Shown: positions 45,410-56,366 of the stretch, in pieces
Position numbering within the stretch: position 1 is the stretch's first letter
How the letters are laid out: every line of letters starts with the position of its first letter
Source of the DNA: Symsagittifera roscoffensis
Lineage: Eukaryota; Xenacoelomorpha; Acoela; Convolutidae
Assembly: GCF_963678635.1 (NCBI RefSeq)
Contig: NC_087063.1
Span: 10,016,386 to 10,080,385, forward strand
Direction of reading: 5' to 3'
Length of the DNA: 64,000 nucleotides
Made by a program: the position numbers and the translations under genes
Notes under the pieces: generated by a model
Databases searched by the model: none
Seen by the model: the letters and a program-made list of their open reading frames with translations, nothing else
Told to the model about the DNA's origin: nothing

Positions 45410-46150
45410 TTGGAGAGATAGCTCGTCATTTTGTTGTTTTTCTGTGCTCGAATCAGGTCCAATAGCCTGTACCTCGCCTGCACGTGTTCTATCAGTGCCG
45501 TAATTTCCCTGTCTTTTCTCCCGGTTTGTGGATGTCATCTCTTATTTTGACACACTTTATCTTAAACAAGACTTCCCTGTTGCTCTCGGGCTCTAGATTC
45601 ATCCCTATATTCGAATTGCATGACAGCTGCCTGAAAGGTTTCCTTGTTACTGCTATCATCTCTAGTTCTTCTCCTCCAGTTGCATCATCAGAATTCAAGT
45701 TGTACGTTCCAGACGAGGGGTCCGTATGAGTTTCTCTCTCCTGATTCTTCCTCTTTGTTTCTGTTAGCATCATGTATAGGCTGTCTGGATCGTCTTGGCT
45801 TCCTGCAGAGTTTTTGTCCGCTTCTTTTATTTCTCCGGACAAATCTTCTCCTTAACTCTCTTCGACATTCATCATCCACTCCCCGGACTCTTGATCTGCT
45901 CCAAGCTCTTCAGCCTTCTCTTTGAAAGACCTTTTTCCTCCTCAGTGTGGTCTGCATAAGTACCTCTTCAGAGGTCTTCTCGACCAACGTCCGCACCACT
46001 TCTTTACTTTCTAGTTCTCTGTCTTCTGACTGACTATTTACTTTGGCCCTCCTCGTTATCCGGAATTCTGGTTCGTTATACTTCTCGATTGTGTCCACGA
46101 GATTGTTTTCAGCCAGCTTCTGAAGTAATCTCATCAGTGCTCCAATGCTC
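45410..46150 (-). pseudogene. Hydrophilic spacer between RNase H and integrase
   Basis: Two charged, low-complexity frames (45492-45842 and 45910-46134), rich in Glu, Lys, Ser and Asn, without a known domain. They make the RNase H to integrase distance unusually long. Possibly an insertion or a lineage-specific linker. Confidence 0.4.
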
Positions 46151-46535
46151 TCCTTTTCTCGACTTATTCTAGGTCAGGACCTTTCGCCTTCAAAGTTTCC
46201 CTGACCAGAGATCTAAATGTATTCACGATTGCCTCCCCATTAATTTTGTCTTCTGGCGCTCAGGAGTTAACTAGGGGTGATCTTCGATTGTTTTCCTTGA
46301 TTTATCAAGCCATCTTGTGAGTTTTAAGCTGTCATAGGTTTCTTTTTCCATAAACGAAAAAAGATTTTTTATTTTTGGCCAGTCAGCTTCCCTCTGCTCT
46401 TGTCTCTCGTAAAACTCCGTTTTCTTACTCAAGCTGTCCGCATTCTGGTTTATTGTCTCTGATACTGTGCTCTATCATCTCATTGTTACCATCTAAACGC
46501 ACTATCCAGCTCCCGATATAACTTTGATCCAGTAA

Positions 46536-46934
46536 TTAGGTTTTCAGTCGAGACGGTGCTCTGTTTTCAACCCGTAGTTTGACTGGCTTGCTGCCCAGAT
46601 ATGCTCTGTAATTCTCTACGAAGGTGACCACCAAAATCATCTCCGACTTTGGCGCCTCATATTTCATCTCCGTATGGATCAGGACCTTGCTCTTGTATGC
46701 TATTGGTCTCAAGACGATCTTTCCGTTCCATTCTTGCTCTTGATGGAATATGCCAGAAATCGCGACCACTGAAGCGTCTGTATCTAGGACGTACATCCAA
46801 TTTTCTATTGGCATACTCAATACTGAAGCCTCGCACAACTCTCGTTTTATTCTCTGAAGGGAATCCTCTGGAGCGTTGTTCCAAGTAAACTTCTTGCCTT
46901 TATGTCTCATAAGCTGTTGCATCGGGTATACCAT
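46536..46934 (-). pseudogene. RT connection and RNase H start
   Basis: FTWNNAPEDSLQRIKRELC and YVLDTDASVVAISGIFHQEQ are the classic end of RT and start of RNase H (the D in TDAS is the first catalytic acid). After LRVENRAPSRLKT the frame stops. Confidence 0.85.
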
Positions 46935-47607
46935 GTCCGCGTAACCTTTGATGAATTATCTATATTAGTTCGCGAAATCAAGAAATATCATCAACTGGTG
47001 TTCAGTCTTCGATGATTTCTAAGTCAGTACTGGCTTCACTGCGTCTAGATTGGGTCTGATGCCCTGCTTGTCCACCATCCTCCTGAGGTACTTATTCGAA
47101 TCCTTCAAGATTCGCATTTTGAGGGTTTGCAATTCAATCCTGCAATTTTTATACGGGCAAACACTTCGTCTAATCGCTTGGTGTGATCCTCAAGGGTTGG
47201 CGTCGCAATCAAACTATCTTCCACGTAACACGGTACCAAGTTTCTATATTTCTTTGTTTTTCTCGTCAGTGCTTGTGACATCAGTCTCTAGAATGTGGCT
47301 CTCGCATTGCATAGGTAGAATGGCATCTTCTTCCATTGGAACAGTCCAAGCTCGCAAGCAATTCCCGTTTTCTCCCTATCTTCTTTTATAAGTGGTACCT
47401 GCAAAAAGCGGATCTTAGATCAAAACTTGTGAAAAACTTTGCATCCCCCAATTTTGAAAGGCTCTCGTCTACTGTCGGTATTGGATAGGCATCCTTCACC
47501 GTGACGGATTTCAGATATCGAAAGTTACAAAAAAGTCTCAATAGATCTCCTTTCTTTTTAGTAATCAGCACTCCGCACACCCACGGTGATTTGGATGGTT
47601 TGATCAT
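46935..47607 (-). pseudogene. Ty3/gypsy reverse transcriptase
   Basis: The fingers and motif A are in one frame (47386-47607: SPWVCGVLITKKKG, VTVKDAYPIPTVDESL, FFTSFDLRSAF). Motif C lies at 47216-47227 in another frame and reads YVED instead of YxDD, followed by SLIAT and the usual LEDHTKRLDEVFA helix. A VDKQGIRPNLDAV stretch marks the end of the thumb. Frame breaks plus the changed catalytic Asp make the enzyme dead. Confidence 0.87.
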
Positions 47608-47821
47608 ATCATAATTTAGTAATCAGAATGGTACATCAGGAGTATTCAACATGACACTGACGAAGAGTCCACTCTTGGTGATCCAGAATGATCTTCCTAA
47701 AATAGCAGCACTTTGGCTACTTGGGTTTAGCACTACACATACCTGTTTATTATCACTGAGTTCATTGTAGTGCTTCGTTCTCAAGCTGTGTCATTATCAA
47801 ATTTACTGGTTTTATTACAAA

Positions 47822-48268
47822 CTACTTTTCCGGATTTCGACGCCTGAACATCGCATTAATAGGATTTATTGATACATTAAAAGTCCTGATAAAATCCCTG
47901 CCCAAAATGAATCGATCTGATTCATCTAGATTTTCCACTACAAGAAAGCTCATCCACAAATTGCGTTCCCCCAATTTAAAGCTGCCCAGAAATATTAGCG
48001 CCCCTTTATTTGCCGCTGGCAGCCGGATTCTGGACTCTATCAGATCATCTTTGTCAAATCTCATCCCTCACCATGTTCCTATTGGTATCACGCTCAAGAC
48101 AGTTCCCGTATCTATTAACCCCTTTAAAGGCGTCTTTTTTCCATTTATGTCCAGTACATGAGCAGACATGTCCGCTTCTGTGCCCAAATGCGTAGTGTCT
48201 TCTTCAACCATTGCGCAGTGTCCAATTTGCCACACCTTGAGCTCCTCTCGATCCACAAAATTTGGCAC
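47822..48268 (-). pseudogene. Retroelement aspartic protease
   Basis: Two adjacent frames split by a stop: 48068-48268 holds LIDTGTVLSVIP (catalytic DTG) and 47822-48064 holds RFILGRDFI (the second conserved loop, normally ILGxDFL). Order and spacing are those of gypsy proteases before RT. Confidence 0.85.
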
Positions 48269-48804
48269 GCCAAGTCATCTTCACAAGTTATCATCGTCGT
48301 TGTACAAAGGTTGATTCCATCTATATTTAGCATAACCTCGTGTGCTCCATACGCCTCGGTGTACCTGCTGTCTGCTCTATCGTTTTTCCACTGCCTCTTG
48401 CCAGTAATGCTCTGATTGCTTTTGATCGAGTTTGAGGACTAATGGCGCGCAATTATTCCGCCTATAAGTCTATGTGCATCAGAGTTTGGTCACTTGGTTC
48501 GCTTAGGTTCCTCATTACTTCCTGACCACATACGGTGAATATTGACATTATCTTTGCTCCAATTTTCGTCGCCCAAAAAGTTTCCCTGTCTCCATTTTCA
48601 AGGTATTGCAGTTGCTACTGATCTTTAAACTGTCATCTGTCTTAGGTTCTGCTCTTGCTGCTGACAATACCTCATCTCTTTGTTTTTTTTCTGTTTCCTC
48701 TGTCAGCCTCTGTTCAATATACTTTATTGACAAATCTTGTTTCAGCTTATTTATTACTTCTGCCGCTGCTTTCTGGAATTTTATCTCCAGCGCACCTCTG
48801 ATTT

Positions 48805-49206
48805 TTACCCCTTCCATTTGTTTCGGTTACGTTTTAGGTTAACCCTTTTAATAGATTTCGTTGATAGTTCATCTTTTATTACGTCCTTGTTCTGCAAGTC
48901 ACTCTCACCCTGTCTTTTTGTGATGTTTTGCACTGCCGCGCTAACTTGTGTTTTGGGTGATTCTGCTTCCCAAAACAGTGGACAATCCACTCTGAAGTCA
49001 ATTTCCTGTTTACAGAAGAAACATCTAGCGCCAATCATGATTATCAAGCCACTGTAGAGTTCATGTTCTTCCATCTGGCTAATTTCGTCCTCATCTGGTG
49101 CATAACCCAGGCTTTTCATACCTTTTTTGTAAGAGGCGCTATCCGCTACGTGATGATCTGCCGACCGAGAGTTTGCACATGACCTGCGTTTGTCCATATC
49201 GTCCAT
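48805..49206 (-). pseudogene. Gag nucleocapsid region with degenerate zinc knuckle
   Basis: CFFCKQEIDFRVDC has the exact spacing of a CX2CX4HX4C knuckle, but Asp stands in place of His, so zinc binding would be weak or lost. Lys/Arg-rich flanks fit a nucleocapsid. Confidence 0.65.
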
Positions 49207-49492
49207 ACCTTTGCTGCTGGCTCACCTTTTCGGTTCTCCGAAAATGAATACTTCTTTCGTTTAATTCACTTCTAATCTTTAGATTACTGTCTCATCTCTT
49301 CTGAGGTTGGTGCATTTTCTTTTGAGAGCGTATAATAGGTTGCCAAACTTGTTCTCAAGTCGTCAATCTTCACCCCGACAATTTCGAAGCAATTTTAGAG
49401 CTCCTCCTGTTGGTTGACTCCTCCGGATCACTTCTTCTTCTCAAGCTCTCTGGGTCATCCGGAAATCGATCAATCGATTCGTCATCCTTTGG

Positions 49493-49708
49493 TCACCTTT
49501 TCTCAAACCTCATCATAGCTTGATGCCCCTTCTTTCCAGTGCCGAAACGATTCAACAGTATTTCACAAATCTTGTCCGCTGTATCACGTTCTTCTTCCTT
49601 CTTGGCAACCACGCACTTCAGTGCTGTGCCCTCCAGATTGCTTAGTATCAAAGTGCAGGCTTGTTTTTCATTTTTCAAGTTGTCTTGCTCTAGATGTAGC
49701 CTAATCAC
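49493..49708 (-). pseudogene. Gag capsid-like fragment
   Basis: IRLHLEQDN...ILSNLEGTALKC... through ILLNRFGTGKKGHQAMMRFEK resembles the C-terminal half of gypsy capsid (leucine-rich helices, then a L..RF..G.. motif). Flanking capsid sequence is out of frame. Confidence 0.65.
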
Positions 49709-50553
49709 CTCGACCCATGTGTCAATGCAACTATCTAAATCATCTGTAAACTCTTTTGGTTTCTTGAAGGTCTTTCTCGATTTGCCGCCTCCTTATTCGC
49801 TCGAATCTCGTGTCTCTCGTGTTTCTCGTGGCAATTGCCTCAACTGTTTTGTTCATCATTTCCCAGGTGTTTGTCCATTCCATGGCGTCTGGTCCTACAC
49901 TCGCGTGCACATTCGCTTCCTTTTGTTGCTGACTTTTCTGTTTCCAATCCTATGACATTGTGGATCTGGGGCAATGGAGTGGATTCTTGTTTCCTACCAT
50001 GCGGTTCCCCAAATTTTCTCTGCTATCGCTTTATCCTGATTAATAGGACTTCTCAAGAGCGCATCCAATTTTGCCTTATGGCACAGGAACTCTGTGCTTC
50101 GTCTCCGCTCAAGGTTTTCAATCTCGTCTCCAGACTTTGTCTTCTAAGATTCCATACCGTTTTTTCATTTCTTCCATATCCTTCTTGATGGACTTCCACC
50201 GTTCTTTGTCAGTCGTTTCTTCTCTTTCAGCCATTTGTTGTATTTTCTCTTCAGTTGTCCTCGCCATAGTGAAGTAGTTATCAAGGTTTTCATTTTTGTT
50301 ATATCTGACCTCCCTCTTTAGTTCTTCTTGGTCTTCCTCGCCGCACTTTAGTCTTCTATCTATCTGTTCTAATTTTCGAATCGAGTCTCACATCTCCACT
50401 GGCGGTATCTTTGATTCTGTTGCAGATCCGATTGTGTCACTCTTTTTCCCCACGGTTCTGGTGCTTTGTTCCCCTCATTCGCCAGCCTCCGTTAGTATTC
50501 GGAAAACGTCCCATAGGTCTTACTTTTGCTTGTCCCAGCTGTTATTTCCTGTT

Positions 50554-50893
50554 TTATTTTCGGCCTCCTCTTTTTGTCGGCATTGGTGTTGATTCTGTCG
50601 TTTTATTCGCGACGTCATCATTACTTTGTTCAGGTGTCTCTAGATCAACCTCTGCCACGGGTGCGTTCTTCCGTTTCTCAAGTTTTTCTTCAATTGCATC
50701 CTTTGACTCTTGCCCTTCTTTGTTACTCCACATTTTCACCAGGCTAACTAAAACATTTCTCCTTTTTAATCTCGGATTGTTGTCACCGGTGTCGGTTTTG
50801 TCTGTCCTATTGGGCAACTGTGCCTTGGCCCGACTCTGGCTTTTTCCAGTATTGACACTCTTGTTTTCTTCATGTTCTCTATTTACAATTTAA
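50554..50893 (-). pseudogene. Probable Gag N-terminal region
   Basis: Open from ~50893 to 50554 on the minus strand without an ATG at the front. It is charged, with an RLKRRNVLVSLVKMW segment. Placed as gag only because it precedes the capsid-like part on the same strand. Confidence 0.4.
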
Positions 50894-51069
50894 GTCTATG
50901 TACTCTTTCGTCTATATACAGATGTTAATAAAATGATGATAATTAAAAGAAAAAATCTATAACCTTTTTTAATTATCTAACATCAGTTTAAAGTCTATTT
51001 ACCAGTCCAGTTTAGATCTTAAATTTCTTAGATTGTCCTATTCCAAGTATTTGTTGTGGGTTTTGCGTT

Positions 51070-52200
51070 AGCTTGCCTCAACCATTAAAAACGCCGGTCT
51101 TGGCTAGCTTCTTGAGCTTCCCGAGACTTAATTCCTCTAGTGTTGGGCAGTTGTCTTAGCTTTTCAAGACTTAAGCCTTCTAGTAATGGGCACTTGTTTT
51201 AGCTTCCCAAGACTTAACTCCGTTAGTGTTGGGCAATTGCTTCAGCTTCCCATGACTCAATTCCGTTAGTTTTGGGCGATTGTTTTAGCTTCCCAACACT
51301 CAAGTCCGTTAGTGTTGGGTAATTGTTTTAAACTTTCAAGACTTAACTTCGTTAGTTTTGGGCACTTGTTTTAGCTTCACATGACTCAAGTCCGTTAGTG
51401 TTGGGCAATTGTTTTAGCTTCCCACGACGCAAGTCATCTAGTGTTGGGATCTTGTTTTAGCACCCCAAGACATATTTCTGTTAGTGTTGGACTGTTGATT
51501 TAACTTCCCAGGACCCAAGTATTGGCAGTTGATTTAACTTCCCAGGACTCAAGTGTTGGTCGGTTGATTTAGCCTCCCAACACTCAAGCGTTGAGCAGTT
51601 GATCTTGTTTGTAGGACTCAAGTGGGGGGAAGTTGTTTTAGCGTCCCACGACGCAAGTCCACTAGTGTTAGGAACTTTTTTTAGCTCCCCAAGACTTATT
51701 TATGTTAGTGTTGGGCAGTTGATTTAGCTTCCCCGGACCCAAGTATTGGGCAGTTGATTTAACTTCCAAGGACTCAAGTGTTGGTCGGTTGATGTAGCCT
51801 CCCAACACTCAAGCGTTGAGCTGTTGATATTGCTTACCAGGACTCAAGTGTGAGGCAGTTGATTTAGCTTCCCAGGACTCGAGTGTTGGGCAGTTGATTT
51901 AGCTTCCCAGGACTCTAGTGTTGGGCAGTTGGTTTAACTTCCCAAGACTTCAGCAAACCAGTGTTGGGAAATTGATCTAGCATCCCAGGATTCACGTAGA
52001 TGTAGTGTTGGGCAGTTGTTTCTTGCATTCCCGGACTCAAGTTTTGGGCAGTTGTTTTAGCTTCCCACAACTCCAGCAAACCGGCGTTGATCAGTTGATT
52101 TAGCTTCCGAGGACTCAAGTAATAAGCAGTTGTTTTAGCTTACCAGGACTCCAACAAACCAGTGTTGGGCAGTTGGTTTAGCGTCCCAGGAATGTCTCAG
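51070..52200 (-). repeat. Minisatellite with 43-bp and 35-bp units
   Basis: About 25-30 units of the type GTTGGGCAGTTGATTTAGCT (plus strand), each followed by TCCCAGGACTCAAGT. Left units are about 43 bp and include TCCGTTAG; right units are about 35 bp and lack it. On the minus strand CCCAACACTAA..GGA matches the start of the 31-bp unit at 35.5 kb, so the arrays are related and take the same place relative to R. Confidence 0.85.
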
Positions 52201-52439
52201 GAACTTGTGTAAAATTCCCTTTTTCCCAATATTCTTAATAAAAATTGATCTGAATGTCTCCAAAATGTCCAGCGTTCCCTCAATCAATTGCAATTGAAAA
52301 AACAGATCGATTTTACTACTCCAGCTTATGATTGAAAGTCATTTAAAATTAAGTCTGATTGTCTCGAAAATGTACCAATTCTTTTTGAAAATCGCCGATA
52401 AAAACTCAAAAGTGTTCTGAAATCTCTAAAACAAAAGAT
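52201..52439. other. Spacer between minisatellite and inverted R segment
   Basis: AT-rich, with no clear match elsewhere in the window. It may correspond to the 35.1-35.4 kb part of R, but the alignment is too weak to claim. Confidence 0.3.
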
Positions 52440-53114
52440 ATCACCAACCGATCCGGCCAGACCACCTACCTTATCTCGAGTTTACTATTGGGTACCCTCG
52501 CGTTCCAACTCCTGTTTTCAATCTTTTTTGTGGTCAGTACTGACTCTGGTTAATCTACAGTGACAAAATCGACGATGTCGATTGTATGGTTACAAAAATT
52601 AGGTCCCTTTTTTTACAACTTTAAATCACAACCTTTTATCTTAACCAACCACCCTTTCTAACCCTCCCCCTTTCTAGATCCGCACTTAAATTGAAACACT
52701 CTTTAAGCGCGATGGGTGGTAAAGCACTCAAGAGCAAACCCGTAGAACCCTTTTGCTCCAGAAAAAACTTTGGGGTGCCGCCTGATCACTCTTATATCTA
52801 TCTCTTATAGAAGAAAGTGGGTTTTAACGATACCCGTTTGACCAAATAACCCTTCTCCGGTGATCTTCTCCGGTGTTTAAACTGCAATGGTCTTACTATT
52901 GGTAGTTTTTGCTCTTGATTCCCAGGACTCAGATCACCGAACCCTATCACTATCCAACTGGTCACCTTCTCCAGTGAAGTTTCCCAGCTTTTCTCCGATG
53001 TTGCAAGGCTATCTAAAGAACTTTTCAACGCCCCGAATAGTAAGTATACTATCAATTTATATAAAGGTCTGAGCACTCTAATCCCGAAACAAAGTCACTG
53101 TTGAATTTTCAGTT
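52440..53114 (-). repeat. Minus-strand R segment (part 1)
   Basis: Reverse complement of about 34500-34880: shared landmarks are AAACGGGTATCGTT, CACCCATCGCGCTTA, GGTTAAGATA and ACAATCGA.ATCGTCGATTT. A CCGGTGATCTTCTCCGGTG palindrome lies at about 52857-52875. Confidence 0.7.
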
Positions 53115-53439
53115 TGTGACATTCGACCAGAATGTACGAAAATGCAATTTCGTATTCGAATTTTTATCGACCAGAAAAGAACATCTGACCTGGAAGATTA
53201 ATGGTTTTAATGGATTAGCATTGTCAATTAAACGATTAGACAAATCATGAATGTCAGAAATTTCTGGTATTTTGAATTTTTAAAATTTCGAATTGTGACG
53301 TCACATTTCTGAGAAATGCTGAAACGGCCATTTTGGAGAAAAACCAGAAGAAAATCAGAACAACAATAGGTGCAGTGGAAACAACTACGAAGAAATAACG
53401 ACAGATGGAATTGGAAATTGTCAGAAACCGCTCAAAGTT

Positions 53440-53467
53440 GTAACGATTGTGTCGCTACAATCGTTAC
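53440..53467. other. Hairpin in the module, copy A
   Basis: GTAACGATTGT...ACAATCGTTAC. Compared with copy 1, the second stem pair changed from C-G to T-A, keeping the stem closed. Confidence 0.8.
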
Positions 53468-53543
53468 AGAGCATTTCGCACGAACCAGGAAGGGTGTTGG
53501 GATGACGTGTCCAGCCTTCCCAAAAAAAATAAGTATGTTATTT

Positions 53544-53568
53544 CCCCGGATTCCAGAATCCGGAGGGG
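53544..53568. other. Second hairpin in the module, copy A
   Basis: CCCCGGATTC and its complement (with one bulged A before GGGG) around a short loop, about 75 bp after the first hairpin. Present with small changes in the other copies. Confidence 0.65.
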
Positions 53569-54037
53569 TCTCGGGCCCAACACTTAAACTATTTTATATA
53601 ATTTTTTAGCTTCCTGGTCATGTCCTGAATTGAATTTAATTAACATCCGGATTCATTTTCAGATAATGAGAAGCTAGGAGTTGAGGGAAAGGGTTGATCC
53701 ATCTTCGATGGAGATGATGATTTTTATCTACCTAACAAAAACAATCCTAATATAATAAATAGTAGTAGCCCTGTTTTTAGGAGTGACCTCGTGGTCTGGG
53801 GATACTGAGACCCAGCCATGAGTTCACCATTCTTGCATATAATTAATTTAATTTGAGTGTTTTGACCGAAGCCGAAAGCAGTAACGTTTTTGTCGACCCG
53901 ATATTAGAAAGAACACCAAAAGAACTGGCTTTGTAAGAGACGGTGAAAAGCATGTAGAGCTATGTTTATACGCTAGTCAGTAGTTTTAGAACCTAGCTTT
54001 ATTTTCCGTCGATATGTACTTCCGGGCAAATGTTACA

Positions 54038-55000
54038 GTTCTTTCTTGTTTTTCCTTCATTTTCTCGTCTTTTTTTGTATTTTTGTTTCATCTTAAGTTT
54101 TTCGCACGTTTTTTGTTTCTCTAGTGCCCCCCATACTCGGTTAGCTAAGCCTCGTATCTGAAAGCGTATCGAGAAAATTTTTCCAAGTTTGCCCAAAAAG
54201 CTATCAGGGTACGACCAGAAGGTGGACACGTTCCATTTGAACCGTATCACCGGTACTCTAGAAAGGGCATGTAGCACGGAGCTGCGTCAAGTGGGTTTTA
54301 TCCCGTAGTCATGATGTCGTAAGACAACCAGAAGCGCCAAAACACACAAAGTAACAGTCGTCCGCTTCTGTCACGTATGAGGCTGAGAAAAAAGGCCCTA
54401 CAGCCATTGGCACTATCTCTCGTGATTTGTACCTCATTCTGTCCGAGCCAAATCGGATCGTTCAAGACATGGGACTATAAAATCGTTTTACAGCTTAAAG
54501 GCCACTACCAAAAACCCCATCATAGAAACAAAATCGCTAGATACCTAGAACAAGCGAACACGGCTAGAAACTTGGATGAAATTTTAATTAGAGCATTAGT
54601 TTTTATTGGACAGTGTATTTTTGATCCAATTCAGATGGATCAACCTAAAACCCGCCTTGTTTCAACATGACTGTTTAAAATTACCCTCAGGAAATTAACT
54701 TAAATACTCACATAGTGTCGCGACTCTAGAATTAAATAAATAGTGTTAGTGAAGTAACTCGGGAAGTTTAGGAAATAAGTAGTTTTAACTCAAGAAGTTT
54801 TATTGTTCTGGACCATTGGGAAACTTCACTTGTCTACCTGCCCATTCAAGGTTCTCTCATGCCCAGCGATAATTTTTTTATCGCAGGAATTCGCGATGTT
54901 CTCTGTCGAGAACAAGACAGCTCTACTCGAATGGATTATTTCCGTAAAATTGCGAATACCAGTTTTATACTAGAAGAAATTCCAATCAAGTTTCCTGAAA
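54038..55000 (-). repeat. Minus-strand R segment (part 2)
   Basis: Reverse complement of R from about 34140 back to 32440, without the module: landmarks are GAGTACCGGTG, CCTAGCTAACCGGGT-like, TGGTAGTGGCCTTTAAGCTG, GGTTGATCCATCTGAA and CAAGTGAA/TCCAGAC-like blocks in the expected order. The short ORFs here are accidental and are duplicated only because the whole block is. Confidence 0.75.
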
Positions 55001-55660
55001 TTATGATTGGAGTCTTCTGATTTTATTGATTTCTTGTTTCAATAGCCGCGATAAACGTGAGATGATATGATCGATTCGTAATCGATTTGAGATGACATTG
55101 ATCGATCGAACACATGGGGACGTTCTTTTTTCTAGACTGGGGGGAAATTTGGTGGTAACCTTTAAGCTGTAACATCTCCCTGAACCTTGAGCCAATGGTT
55201 ATTGGGCCTATTTCTCTTAAACTTATCTGTGAGGTAAGCGGACGACTGTTACACCGTTGGGGGATTTTCTCAATACTTCTGTTAGTTCTGGTTAAGGTCT
55301 GTTCTCTTTTAGGTACAGCTACGTTCCCAGGATGTAAAAATTAGTCGTGGCTCCCAATATTGTATTCAGTGGTGTGATTTTGTGCCTCCTGATTAGTAGT
55401 GCTAAATACTTTGTGGAAATGGTCTTCTTATTGTGTCATGGTAATGTTGGTGTTTCGTTTTTAACATGAAACAAGAATTTACAAAAATTGAGAGATAATT
55501 TCTGGGTTTGTTAAAATTCGAAAATAATGATTTTTTATTTACAACAAATCTTCAACAATTGGACTATATTTTGAATTTAGGAAATTTGCCTGAAGAAAAG
55601 TCAGAAGAGATTTCAAAAAACAATTTTTTATCCTTGTTGAGACGAATTGCATTTTTTTGC
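55001..55660 (+). repeat. R-derived fragment and tail of duplication block A
   Basis: 55120-55260 matches R 32795-33010 in plus orientation, so R-derived DNA turns round again here. The rest, to the GACGAATTGCATTTTTT border, is shared with 59360-60018 but not with R. Confidence 0.6.
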
Positions 55661-56087
55661 AGAACGAAATAAACTCGGTTTTTGAAGCGTTCAGCATGAG
55701 TTTATGGCTCTGAAAGAAATTAGACTAATATAATCGAGTTTGTTGCGGTCTTGATAAAGCTGAAACGGACTCTTGGCAAGTATTGATTACTTAATAATCG
55801 TCTGCATTCTGTTATAATTTGGTTTCAATAAGTACATGAAATCCAAAATCATTAACGTATAGTTTCACTAAAAGCAGGCACATGATTGTCCCTTGAGGTG
55901 TACCTCTTCATAGTTCTAAGGAATTAATAATTTATTTTTTTAAAGGACTTTTGTAGACGTTTTTGTCCGCTCGAGTCACGCCATCTATTTTTGCTAGGCT
56001 GGGAGGGATTAAATGGGAAAAACGTTATATTTAGAATAAAATTTCTGGTGGCCGAACGATATTATTTTTTGGGTTTTTCCGTTTCAG
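55661..56087. other. Single-copy intergenic or intronic DNA
   Basis: No repeat shared with the rest of the window. It ends in a pyrimidine-rich acceptor, GGGTTTTTCCGTTTCAG. Confidence 0.45.
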
Positions 56088-56366
56088 ATAACAGAATGCC
56101 ACCTGAATAGATAGTAAAAGAGAATGAGTAATCCTAGTAGCTCAAATTTGCAGTCGTCATCAAAAGACGAACCAGTCAGCTCATCGCTCCAAAAAAATGT
56201 GAAAAATGATGCCCCTAAACTTCGGAAACTGTCTATTGATGGCGATTCAGACTATGAGGATAGAGGACCAGAGGATGAATCCCTTGAAATGGCTAGACGT
56301 GCTTATAATCAACAATTATCAGACGCTTTTAAAGTAATTCAGAAAAAAGTTATGATTTCCTTTTGA
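56088..56366 (+). CDS. Possible first coding exon of an unrecognised gene
   Basis: Follows a strong acceptor at 56087. A few untranslated bases with stops precede an ATG at 56124 in fair context (AGAGAATGAG). The 80-codon frame reads MSNPSSSNLQSSSKDE..., a Ser-rich, acidic start, then KLRKLSIDGDSDYEDRGPED and a helix, LEMARRAYNQQLSDAFK. A GTAATT donor right after DAFK (56332/56333) could end the exon; otherwise the frame stops at 56364-56366. No repeat overlaps it, unlike almost everything around. The family is not recognised. Confidence 0.4.

Larger units (their letters stand above)
53115..54037 (+). mobile_element. 0.9-kb module, independent insertion in the minus-strand R copy
   Basis: Starts TGTGACATTCG and ends ATGTTACA. 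GTT flanks both ends (CAGTT on the left, GTTCTTTC on the right), a 3-bp target duplication like the one inferred for the copy at 39098. Its orientation is opposite to the surrounding R, and its place differs from that in copies 1 and 2, so it inserted separately. It carries hairpins at 53440-53467 and 53544-53568. Confidence 0.75.

Noticed and set aside
50411-50893. 160-codon plus-strand ORF rich in Ser/Phe/Leu
   Set aside because: Antisense to the charged Gag N-terminal region; its composition is what the reverse of Lys/Glu-rich coding gives.
53999-54277. 92-codon minus-strand ORF, repeated at 58361
   Set aside because: Lies in minus-strand R and block B; the plus-strand R copies do not keep the frame.
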